From Pithys albifrons albifrons (Eukaryota > Chordata > Aves > Passeriformes > Thamnophilidae), in assembly GCF_047495875.1 (NCBI RefSeq), contig NC_092458.1:112331727-112395726 (forward strand): 64,000 nucleotides of DNA. The letters run 5' to 3'. A program made the translations under genes and the position numbers. Position 1 is the first letter of the stretch. Every line of letters starts with the position of its first letter. Positions 25,977-35,402 of this stretch are shown in pieces. Under the pieces are notes generated by a model, which saw only the letters and a program-made list of their open reading frames with translations, did no database searches and was not told the origin of the DNA.

Positions 25977-26075
25977 TCATCTTGGATTGTAATTCTCATA
26001 GATACTCTCTGGTAAGACAGGAGGCTTGACTGTTTTTCTTTTCTCATGGAAGGGTGTGGATGTGGAGCTCCTAGT
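25977..26075 (-). CDS. CD200R1: CD200R1 exon 6: end of the cytoplasmic tail and stop
   Basis: After the acceptor TCCTTTTGCAG the exon reads TRSSTSTPFHEKRKTVKPPV and then LPESIYENYNPR before TGA at 25977-25979. The tail has two tyrosines, in SIYENY, and a Pro/Lys-rich stretch. No NPxY motif is present, unlike mammalian CD200R1, which signals through NPxY to DOK2. The frame follows from either version of exon 4. Confidence 0.82.
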   Translation of the reverse strand, partial: TRSSTSTPFHEKRKTVKPPVLPESIYENYNPR

Positions 26076-29000
26076 CTGCAAAAGGAAAAAAAACCATGTA
26101 CCATTTATATTATATTGTAGGATTTTGTGGAACCAACATTCCTATCGAGCCAAACAAAACACAACAGCAGAAGAAACAAGCGCAGGTAACATTATTTTTA
26201 CAAAAGAACTGTGAAGTCATTTCTCTGAGGTCCCTCAGCAAAAGTGTGGGTAACAAAGGGGGAAGCCTGAACTGGCAGAAAGATGCAAGAACAGCCTTCA
26301 CAAAGCCAAAGAGGACAGCCTTTGAAAATTATTTTCTTAATGTGGTTGAAAACAAATTTTGAAATGTTGGTCTCTTCTCCTAAATAGATTATTATGAACA
26401 ATGCCAGCTTCTCTGGGGAAAACAAACAAATAAACAAATAAAAAGCCAACCAACAAACAAGCAGACCACAAGAAATCCAATTTAGGCAACTAAAATTACT
26501 GTAAGCCTTTGACTTTGATCCCTGCAACTCCTACTCCCATCAGTCAAATTGTCCTGAACATCACAGAAGAGCAGATCAGGAAATTAATTATAACTTCAGA
26601 GCACTCTGACTTGTTTGCAACAAACAAGGCACACGACTATTAATTAAACCGTGAGCAGAAAACAAAATATGAAATAATTGCTCTTTCAATGTGCATTAAA
26701 TGAGGCAGAAGCCTTGAGGAAAGAGCAGCATATTCTGTTAAATACATATCACGACACACTGGAATTACAAACGAAGTAAATTTTGCACTGGCAAAGTTAT
26801 CACTGCTGTTTCCCAGCTTCTAGGTGTTTGAACTGCAATTTAAAAAAGTTTCAAAAATATATTTGTCTCTAATACAACAAAACAAAGTGGAGCATTTTCC
26901 CTCAATGTAACATGCATGTCTGGTTTCATCTGATCTTTAATCAAGCAGGTTTCTGCCATCAAGAGTACACATTCTTGAGCAAAACATCAGAGTTAAGATT
27001 ATTCTGTGAAGCAGAAATGTAATGTTTTGGGACAGCTGACATTCAGCATTGTAAATGTAATCTACAGGCAAGAAATGCACTACACCTAGTGCTTAAACAC
27101 TCAGATACTCTGATTATACATGAAGTCAGGGCCACCCAAACAATAGACATCCTCCCAGATGCACTGTTCCTCATTGCCCCCTTCCTAGTGCACACAGAGA
27201 TAAATGGGAGTTTTGTCAGAGTAGACACATGGCAATTAAATTATACATTTCAGTGAAGAATACCCCTAAACCAGCAAATCACACACACACACATATACAA
27301 GAAACTCACTTACTGCAGATTGTTCTGCTGGCCCATGTGCCAATTGACGGACCCAGAGAGCTGAAAGTGGGATATCAGGAAATTAAAACGGTGTAAGGTA
27401 CACAGCTGTTGTATCTAGGGTTCTCCTCTAGCTGCCCTCAGCTGTTGAAAGACTTTCTTCAAAATACAGTTACATTCAAATGTTAAGTTCTTATTTTTTA
27501 TGTCCTGCTCTTGAAGACACTATTGTTTTATTATTCCCTTCATTGAAACTTTTGGTCCCTCTGGATGTCCTGGTTTCTACTGGGACAGAGTTCATTTTCT
27601 TCTTAGCTGGTACAGTGCTGCGGTTTGCATTTAGTGTGAGAAATATGTTGATAACACTGATGTTTTAGTTGTTACTAATTACTGCTTACCCTAAGTCAAG
27701 GACTTTTCAGTTTGCTGTGAATTGCCAGTGAGGAAGAGCACAGAAAGCTGTGAGGGAGCATGGCCAGGACAGCTGACCTGACCTGGGCAAAGGGATATTC
27801 CACACCACAGAAAGTCATGGTATAAACTGGGAAAAGTTGGCCAGGAGCTCAGGGATGGAGTGGGCATCCATCAATGCATGGTGAGATTATATTGTGCATC
27901 GCTTGTTTCTCTCAGGTTTTCTTTACTTCTCTCTCCCTCCTTTTCACCACAATTTTTATTTGTTCTATTCTGCTGTATTTTATATGCTAGTATTATTAAT
28001 AGTACTATAATATTTAATTTTGTTTTAATTACTAAACTGTTATGTCAATCCATGGGGTTTACCTTTTTCTCCTCTAATTCTCCTCTCCACTGTGGTGTGG
28101 TGGGCAGGAGTGAGTGAGGGACTGCACATTACTTAGTCGTAGTTAGGCCACCCCATTGGGAGACATGAGTGATTTGTCTCTGTTAGGTGCCCTTTTCCTC
28201 TGCTCTGCAGGGATACGCTGGGTCAGGGAACCCATCTGAACATGTTTTTTCCTCCCCTCACCTGCTCCAAAGACACACATGATTCTGTGGCAGAGACAGC
28301 CTTCTGTTAAGATGCTGCAAGCACTGATCAGTGTTGCCACCACTGATGACAACTGCCCCTCTGTTTTCTTTTCCTGCCTCTGTTTTCCTCACCTTACTTT
28401 CTTTTTCTTTCTGGTGCACACCTGCACTTGCTGTCCTCTCCTGCCAACCCTCTTTCACTATACTTGTTCAGACTTGGCTTATGAAATAAATGGGATACGT
28501 AATATGCTCTGTGCAGGGGGAATAATGTGAAAGATGTGGAAGTGGGTACATTTGGCCTATTCTTACACTTTCTCAAGGGAAAACTTATGTTTGCTGATGG
28601 AAACAGAGCTTGTTTGTGTCTAGTCATTAGACTAGTTTGTGAACTGTCATTCTTAAGTATAGAATTTTATGCCAGGAAACTAATGTAGATCAAAATAATT
28701 CTAAAAACTCAACACCTACCCTACTCTCAGAAAGAACCCTTTTCATCCTGAATGACTCTCTGACATAGATGTAATGCATTAATATCCTAATACCTATGGC
28801 TCTTACAAAACTCCTGACTTGTTTTAAAGTTCCAGCCCTTATTTTATTAAAACTTTTCCAAAAGGGCAACACATCATATGCACATCTTCCTTAACCCTTG
28901 TATCCCACCCCACTCTCCATGATAAAGCACATGTCCTTGTACCTGTACATAGTCAGCAATGGAATTGTTATACATTTCAGGTTCATCAAAGGACTTACCT

Positions 29001-32000
29001 CTGCACATGAAAATTAAGCATAAAGTCACACCACTGACAGCGGCAAAACCTGCAGAGACTCCTATCAGGAGGTAGGGAAGGCTGGGGGAAGCATCTGAGA
29101 GATGAGAAAAAAGAGTAAGTTACAGAGCTAGGCATCAGTATCCACTGACTACACGACATTGCTACCTTAACCAGAGGGCAGAGTTAATCCTTTGCCTTCA
29201 CAGATCAAATGAGCAGAGAGAAACAGATGAGAAGTCTGGATGCCAATCAGTGATAGGAAGATGCCTCACACAGTCATTTGTGGGTACAAACTCATTTTCG
29301 TTTTCAACTCATCTGCCTTTAAGGTCTCCTTTTGTTCAAATATTATTAGCCCTGCAGCAACAGAACTGACCAATCATCCCTGCAAAATGCTGTTATTAAT
29401 GACTTGTCTACACTGACTTGTGTCCTTCATGCCTCTACTGAGATGTTTTGGTGATATGAGCACTTATTTAGCTGTTATAACAAATCTTACTGCAATAGAG
29501 AATTCTAATAGCTCCAGCACTGCCAGCTGAGAAGCTGAGTTTTACCCTTTAGTACTTTTGCCCTTGAAAAAAACATTTGAAAGTCACAGACAGATATTCT
29601 CCAAGGAAATTTTCTCCAGATCATCACCACTCTGGGAAGCTGGACAAAATTCAACTTTGGGGGTTCAAAGTTTCACATAAAAAATTAGTGAGCTGTACCA
29701 CAGTGGCTGCTGAAAGGACCTTTTCTGTAATCAGTGATTAAAAATTATGCTAATTTGGTTTGGTGAGAAAGTTTTGGTAGTGGAGAAGATGCCAGAAGTT
29801 GCCCCCATGTCCAACAGAGCTGATGCCAGTCAGGTCTAAGCAGATCTGCCACTGAAAGCTGAGCCAGCCAGAAATGCTAGTAGCACCTCTGTGATAACAT
29901 ATTTAAGAAGGGTAAAACTGCTGTGCAACAGCAGCTCAAAGAGTGAAGTGAGAAGATGTGAGAGGATCAATTCTACAGACACACAGGTCAGCAAAGAAGG
30001 AGTGGGAGGAGGTGATTCCCCTGTAGCCTGTGATGCAGAGCAAGGTGGAACACAGACTATAACAGGGCCAGTGGATATGCCCTGGAGGAAGCTGTGACCC
30101 ACTGGAGAGCCCCCCCACTGCAGCAGGCTCCTGGCAGGACCTGTGACCCCATGGAGAGGAGCCCACATTGGAGCAGGATTTCTGGCATGACCCCTGCAGG
30201 GGACCCACTCTGGAGCAGTGTGTTCCTGAAGGACTGCACTCCTTGGAAGGGACCTACGCTGGAGCAGTGTGTTTCTGAAGGACTGCACCCCTTGGAAGGG
30301 ACCCACACTGGAGCAGTGTGTTCCTGAAGGACTGCACTCCTTGGAAGGGGCCCATGCTGGAGCAGTGTGTTCCTGAAGGACTGCACTCCTTGGAAGGGAC
30401 CCACACTGGAGCAGTGTGTTCCTGAAGGACTGCACCCCTTGGAAGGGGCCCACGCTGGAGCAGTGTGTTCCTGAAGGACTGCACTCCTTGGAAGGGGCCC
30501 ATGCTGGAGCAGTTTGTGAAGAACTGCAGCCCATGGGAAGGACTCCTCTTGGAGTAGTTCACAGTCTCCCATGGGTGGGACCCCACACTGAAGCAGAGGA
30601 AAAGCATGAGGAGGAAGGAGGAGCAGAGACAAAGTGTTAAGGACTGACCACAACTCAAATTCCCCTGCACAACGAAGGGGGAGAAGACAGAGAATATGGA
30701 AGTGTAGCTGAGTCTGGGAAGAAGAAGGGGTTGTGTGGAGGGTGCTTTTAGATTTGTTCTTGTTTCTCACTATCCTATTCTGATCTGATTATCAATAAAT
30801 TAAATTAAGTTCCTTCAAGTCTGTTTTGCCTGTGACAGTAACTGGTGAGTGATCTCTCCCTGTCCTTATCTTGACCCATGAGCTTTTCATAGTATTTTTT
30901 CCCTATCTTCTTGAGGAGTGGGAGTAACAGAGCAGTTTGGTGGACACCTGGAAACCAGCCAAGGTCTACCCACTAAAAGCATAATGAGGAATTCTTGTAA
31001 AACAGAACTGGAATAAAAAGGAACATGCACTGAAAACTTCTCCATATAGTGCCACAAAACATTTCATTCCAACTAACTCAAAATTATTAATTTCTCTACC
31101 AACGTGCAATAGGATTTGGGATTATAACTGCACTAAGGAAACCACAGAACCCCAGCATTCAGTGGGAACAGTTGCACAGAACAGCACAGAGAAGCCCAAG
31201 TGCAGAATGAAGGGCATTTATAAGGCTATTTACTTGTCAGGTCTATGGACAGAGTCTGGTTTGTGGCTGGGTGGGTAACCAGGCAGGTGACAGTGGAAAG
31301 TGTGCTGTTGCCCCAGCCTCTGTAGCTCACTCTGGTCACTGTTCCATTGGGGTGATGGAATTCTTCCTCAGTGCTGTGATTGCCTGCAGGGATCCAGGAG
31401 ATGTCAGCAGCTGGCTTTCCTGCAGATGCTTGACAGACAGTCCCCTTGCTCTTGTCATAGGTCAGAGACACTGTAGGAGGGACTACAGAAGAAAATTTTA
31501 AAAAGCCACAACCATTATTTCTAGTTTAATATAAAATCACCAACTGAAACTGAAAAACAGGTGGTATTTTTTAGTTTGCATGACCAATCTGGGATTTTAA
31601 AATAATTTAAAATATTAGCATCAGCTATCTTTAGAGGGGGGAAAAATACATTAAAAATTCAGAGTGAATACCTCAAAAACTAGGTAGTTGTATCTAAAAT
31701 ACTGCTTCCTCCTCTTTTCCAAAAGGTGATTACAGACTAACAGGAGATGAGATGACACACAGGGATGGATTACAACAAGATTCATAAGTACAGCAGTGCA
31801 CATTTTGAAGAAAATGCAGCTTGCTGTAGCTCCAGACAAAATATTTAGGAGGTGGGATATGTAGCATCAAAAATTTGATAGCAGGGAAATAAAAGAGGAA
31901 TGGGACAAAACTGTTCTGATTGAAGTCCAACAATTCATATTCTGCATTTGACACAACAGGGAGAGGCTCACACAACACCTAATCCTTTATCAGAAAGACT

Positions 32001-33477
32001 GCAGGGAAGAACAAAATAAAAACAAATCCAAACCAAAAACAAATAATAAAAAATGCCCAACCAACTAAAAAAGACTGAAAAAAATCAAGTGACTAAAAGT
32101 AATAGTAGCAATTAGAGAGTTCCAAAATTCATTTCCTGTGATTTTTAGTTATATTCAGAAGGCTTAACTAATGTGTCCAGAACATGAAACCTTCTCTGAT
32201 ATTTTTTAAGTTTATAGATCCTATAGATATTTTACCTGACTATCTGAAATGGATGTTTTGATGTTTTGACGTTTCCTAATATTCTTTTTTTCCCTGCCTA
32301 TATTGAAAATAGACTAACTTAATTTTTTTTAAGGATGCAATCTTACCTATCACAGTCAGAGAATAAGAATAATAAAAATTCCCTTCACTGTTGGTAATTT
32401 CACAGGTGTAATTCCCCTCATCACCAAGGTTCACAGGGTGAATACGAAGGGCAGGGTCACTGTCAGGTGAATATTTCCACACGATCCTCTCACTGCAGTT
32501 TATCTTCTTTGTCTCATTGTGATCACCTCTAAAGGCCAACAAGCAGCAACTGCTGCATTTCTTCTTCCATGTCACCATCAGCAAAGACACCTTGAAGATG
32601 TAAGGGCAGCTCAGCACAGCTTCATGACCAGCCTCCACACTCACCATGTTGTAAGCTACGCAAGAAGAGAAAAGACACAAAAAGGATGCTACAAAATCAT
32701 CAAAGCACAGGAAACTGTTCTTCATCACATTTTAAAATTTCCACTTCCTTACTGTACTGGCAGCCTTGAGTACAAATTACTCTGTGCAGGCACATATCAG
32801 TATTCAGTTTCCAGGTCAAGCTTCCTGAAGTCTGGAAATGCAGTGAAGGTGGTACTTTCTGCTGTGGACACTGCAGGTATGTGATGCATGCTAATGAGCT
32901 GCAAGTCCCCTGCCCTATCTTAGGCAACAAATTTCTATAATTTTAATATAAGCTTTGAAAAACTGATGAGGAGGGTAAAATTCACTCTTAAGGGAAAGGA
33001 AACTTTTATTTTAATTACTGTGTTACTGAATTAGGTGACTTGCATAAAGTGCAAGTAAGAGTCGGGATAGCTTTGGAATGTACCTGCAACACAATTAAAA
33101 TCCAAAATCACTTGGAGCAGTAGTTTAGTAAGGGCCTTATGTAGATCCCTTTTCTACCAGAAGTCATAGCTCTCCTGCCCTTGTCCCAGTTGAACAGAAG
33201 ATGTGTCTTCAGATGATCTGTGTTGGATACATCACCCTGTGACACTCTGCAAGGCACACGATTATTTTGCCAGCTGAGCTGACATCACTCTTTGCATTCA
33301 CATTAAACAACAGGCAAAATTTGCACTGATGAACTACCAAGTTTCAGCGTACTTGAAAGTTGGAAAAACAGAGTACCAAAGACTGCTGCATGTAGTTTTG
33401 GATCTTTCTCACTTACCTTCAACCAGATTGATTGGCAGGAAAAAGAGCACAGCCAGAACTGCCCATTTCTGAGCCAT
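25977..33477 (-). CDS. CD200R1: CD200R1-type cell-surface glycoprotein receptor, whole coding span of six exons
   Basis: Predicted inhibitory immune receptor of myeloid cells that binds CD200 (OX-2); known for the family, not shown here. Coding exons on the minus strand, in order: 33417-33477, 32347-32655, 31234-31482, 28999-29094, 27314-27360, 25977-26075. Every junction is GT/AG and phases agree (1,1,1,1,0), giving 286 aa, somewhat shorter than the human protein. The order is signal peptide, V-type Ig, C2-type Ig, one transmembrane helix, tail. The C2 exon carries AGKPAADISWIP and NGTVT, which match the human CD200R membrane-proximal domain as I know it. Many NxS/T sites fit a heavily glycosylated ectodomain. 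A second donor in the transmembrane exon predicts a 289-aa form. The mammalian NPxY motif is not seen in the tail. CD200R paralogues exist in several vertebrates, so the exact orthologue name is slightly less certain than the family. Confidence 0.92.
27314..27360 (-). CDS. CD200R1: CD200R1 exon 5: short cytoplasmic exon
   Basis: This 47-nt exon has an acceptor of the form CCCACTTTCAG and a strong donor GTAAGTGAG. It enters in phase 1 and leaves in phase 0, so it bridges exon 4 (short form) to the last exon without a frame break. It encodes LWVRQLAHGPAEQSA after a split Ala codon. The exact phase rescue between two independently recognised exons is the main support. No known motif is seen. Confidence 0.72.
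27566..28155 (+). mobile_element. solo LTR of an avian ERVL-like element in a CD200R1 intron
   Basis: Begins TGTCCTGGTTTCTACTGGGA and contains GATGTTTTAGTTGTTACTAA, ACTAAGTCAAGGACTTTTCA, GGGATATTCCACACC, a TATAAAC box-like element and an end near GTAGTTAGGCC. This is the familiar avian LTR pattern. It lies in the intron between exons 4 and 5 of CD200R1, antisense to the gene, with no internal retroviral sequence beside it. The right edge is uncertain by several bases, and I could not confirm target-site duplication. Confidence 0.8.
28943..29094 (-). CDS. CD200R1: CD200R1 exon 4, alternative longer form with extra tail tyrosines
   Basis: If the first donor is skipped, the frame stays open for 56 nt and reaches a second donor, TACAG then GTACAAG, in phase 0. 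That phase fits the last exon at 26075 directly and skips the 47-nt exon. The extra residues, KSFDEPEMYNNSIADYVQ, add two cytoplasmic tyrosines and loosely resemble the acidic tyrosine-containing part of the mammalian CD200R tail. The two forms predict proteins of 286 and 289 aa. The first donor scores better by eye, so this form is probably minor. Confidence 0.5.
28999..29094 (-). CDS. CD200R1: CD200R1 exon 4: transmembrane helix
   Basis: The exon starts in phase 1 after a CTCAG acceptor and encodes ASPSLPYLLIGVSAGFAAVS then GVTLCLIFMCR, about 24 hydrophobic residues without charge and then a basic stop-transfer end. The 96-nt form ends at a near-consensus donor, AGAG then GTAAGTCC, in phase 1. 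That phase exactly fits the 47-nt exon at 27314-27360. A longer form is listed separately. Confidence 0.88.
29752..30976 (+). mobile_element. endogenous retrovirus LTR with internal tandem repeats, in CD200R1 intron 3
   Basis: The left part holds GTAGCACCTCTGTGATAACA and GCTGTGCAACAGCAGCTC, followed by a 49-bp tandem array, then a U5-like end with TCAATAAATTAAATTAAG (poly(A) signal), TTATCTTGACCCATGAGC and a terminus like CAGCCAAGGTCTACCCAC. It is antisense to CD200R1, between the C2 and transmembrane exons. It belongs to the same family as the copy at 18.4-19.3 kb, which lies in the opposite orientation. The start is approximate. Confidence 0.75.
30212..30530. repeat. 49-bp tandem repeat inside the LTR, about 6.5 copies
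   Basis: The landmark GGAGCAGTGTG recurs at 30212, 30261, 30310, 30359, 30408, 30457 and 30506, an exact 49-base spacing. Units vary at a few sites (for example GACCCACACTGG or GGCCCATGCTGG), alternating in a way that suggests duplication of paired units. Degenerate related units extend to the left to about 30090. Confidence 0.95.
31234..31482 (-). CDS. CD200R1: CD200R1 exon 3: membrane-proximal C2-type Ig domain
   Basis: This 249-nt exon, phase 1 at both ends, encodes a C2-type domain. It starts VPPTVSLTYDKSKGTVCQAS, contains AGKPAADISWIP with the core tryptophan, then NGTVTRVSY, and the paired cysteine in STVTCLVTHPATN. This is the best-conserved stretch with mammalian CD200R. The donor is AA followed by GTAAATAG. 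Exon end plus the next exon's AT makes an Asn codon, giving the SIDLTNASPS junction. Confidence 0.93.
32347..32655 (-). CDS. CD200R1: CD200R1 exon 2: membrane-distal V-type Ig domain
   Basis: This 309-nt exon is phase 1 at both ends, as usual for Ig exons. It encodes one V-type domain: B-strand cysteine in AVLSCPY, C-strand tryptophan in MVTWKKK, and the F-strand signature DEGNYTCEI. Additional cysteines (CSSCC and NCSERI) fit the extra disulfide of CD200R N-terminal domains, and NETKKINCSERI parallels human NETKETNCTDERI. The acceptor is at 32656-32657 and the donor GTAAGA begins at 32346. The domain should form the CD200-binding face by family analogy. Confidence 0.92.
33417..33477 (-). CDS. 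CD200R1: CD200R1 exon 1: start codon and signal peptide
   Basis: ATG at 33475-33477 opens MAQKWAVLAVLFFLPINLVE, a typical signal peptide with a hydrophobic core. The exon ends at a strong donor (GAAG followed by GTAAGTG) in phase 1, matching the following Ig exon. An overlapping open frame that runs further upstream is in a different frame and is not used. The 5' untranslated part was not delimited. Confidence 0.9.
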
Positions 33478-35186
33478 CTTTAGCAGAAGGAACCAGCACT
33501 GCAGAAAGTGAAGGCAAAGAAAAGGACGTGGTCACAAACTGTTGTGCAAATCTCTTCAAAGTTTTTTTTTCTCCCTTTGAAAACAGAAGTTCTAAATAAG
33601 GCACCATGTCAAATAGATTTCTTGTACTGAAGAAAGTAAGGCAAAAAGTGGGTTGAAAATTTAGGAAAACAAACAAACAAACAAGCAAAAATCAAAAAAC
33701 TCCACACAAGCCTCCCACACTACCAATTACAAGCAATTGTTAAAATCCAAATTCTCTGGTGCCACTCAGGATCTCAACTTCATCAAGTGTTTGGCAAAGA
33801 AATTATTCCTAACCCGTTTAATTTCTTGGAAGGTAACTCCACTTCTGTAGTAGAAGAAAAAGAGCAACTCTCCTATTGCAAGAGATCAAAACCATGTGAG
33901 TTTGTTTCCTGCTTTCATAGACACAGTGAACTAAAGGCATCTAATAACTCATGCTGTTCTATAACTATATATATCTTTCACCAAACCATACCTTACAAAT
34001 TTCTAGCTCCTTTTTGGCAAAAGGGCACTGTTTCTTTGGCAAGACTGAGACAGTGTTGTCATCCCAACACTTCATTTTCTAGTTCACACAAAAAAGCAGA
34101 ACTCTATGCTATCCAAAAGCTTTCCAAGCAATATATTATGGTTCTCAGTGGAGAATTTTGATGAAAACTCATTCAGCTGTTTGTTGAGCATGGATTTGCC
34201 TAAGAACATCACTGATATTTTCCTGTGGTCAGATATCATACATAAATAACCCAAATTTGGCATGGGAAAGTTGCACTATGTTGTACTGAACAACATACAT
34301 ATGTATTCCCACAGTCCAACTCTCAACTTCATCTGCTCAGGTCTCAAGGTCTCTGCAGATCTTCATGCTGGCTCTGTCACAGCAGAATGGCTCATAACTC
34401 ACATTGCTGGGGGATAAAGCCCAGGCCAGGGAGTGACTGCAGGTTCCCACAGCAGTGCAGTAGCCATAGCCTGACTGCAGCTTTCAAATGTTACTGTCAG
34501 AAACTGGTGGCTGCACTTTTGTCTGGGGCTCCCCACAGCCTGCCCACAAGGCTGTCTTGTTTTCCATCACTCACCTCTGTGTTCCCTCTAATTGTCTTCT
34601 TGGTAGACCTTTTGTCATTCTCTCCTTTATGCTGCCATTTCTATCTCTTTAATACTTTCTGAATCAGTCACCCACAGCTAGAGATGATTGGAAAATTCTA
34701 TTTCCATCCCAAGGGAAATACTGATACGTTCTTTTCATCCCCAAGTCAAAAACCCAATATGCACCAGACAAGCAAATATCCTTGTGCACTTGCTGATTCA
34801 GAAATGTCACATATGTCACAAGAGGACTTTCTTTCTGGGTTATTTAGATCACAAACTCTTTACACCCAAGTACAGACACAGGGATGTTCCTTAGCATGTG
34901 CAGAGAGGCGAAGGAAAGGCAGCCAAGCTTCACTGTGCATACAGAGACCTAAATCCTCATCTGGTATCAACTGCCATAAAAGTAATTGGGTCCAACTATG
35001 GACCATTAACAATTTATTTTTAAACTTGAAACAGATCAAATGAGGATGCCTGGTGTACAGAAGGAAAACCACAACACTGCCACACTTGCGGTACAGGAAG
35101 AACAAAAGTTGCCATAGTCATGAGCCAAATGCAAGGGAAGATAGTATTTTCTTATACACAATGTGATGTTTATGCACATTCAGACA
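33478..35186. other. upstream region of CD200R1, no further exon recognised
   Basis: The CD200R1 5' untranslated region and promoter should lie in the first part on the minus strand, but I see no clear TATA box or CpG island. The rest is AT-rich with no supported feature. Confidence 0.4.
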
Positions 35187-35402
35187 TGGAATCATAGAAT
35201 CACAGAATGGTCTGTGTTGGAAGGGACCATAAAGATCATCCAATTCCAAGTCCCCTGCTATGGGCAGGGACACATTCCACTAGAGCAGGTTCCTCAGAGC
35301 TCCATCCAACCTGGCCTGGAACACTTCCAGGGTTGGGGCATCCACAGCTTCTCTGGGCAACCTGTTCCAGCAACTCCCCACCCTCAACAGAATTGTTTTC
35401 CT
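35187..35402 (-). repeat. CR1 LINE 3' fragment
   Basis: Well-preserved antisense CR1 terminus: GGAATCATAGAATCACAGAA, then TTGGAAGGGACCATAAAGAT, GGCAGGGACACATTCCACTA and CTTCTCTGGGCAACCTGTTC. One of the youngest-looking CR1 copies here. Confidence 0.94.

Noticed and set aside
29836..30770. 232- and 237-codon minus-strand repetitive ORFs
   Set aside because: They are reads of the 49-bp tandem array inside an LTR. All three frames are open for the same reason.
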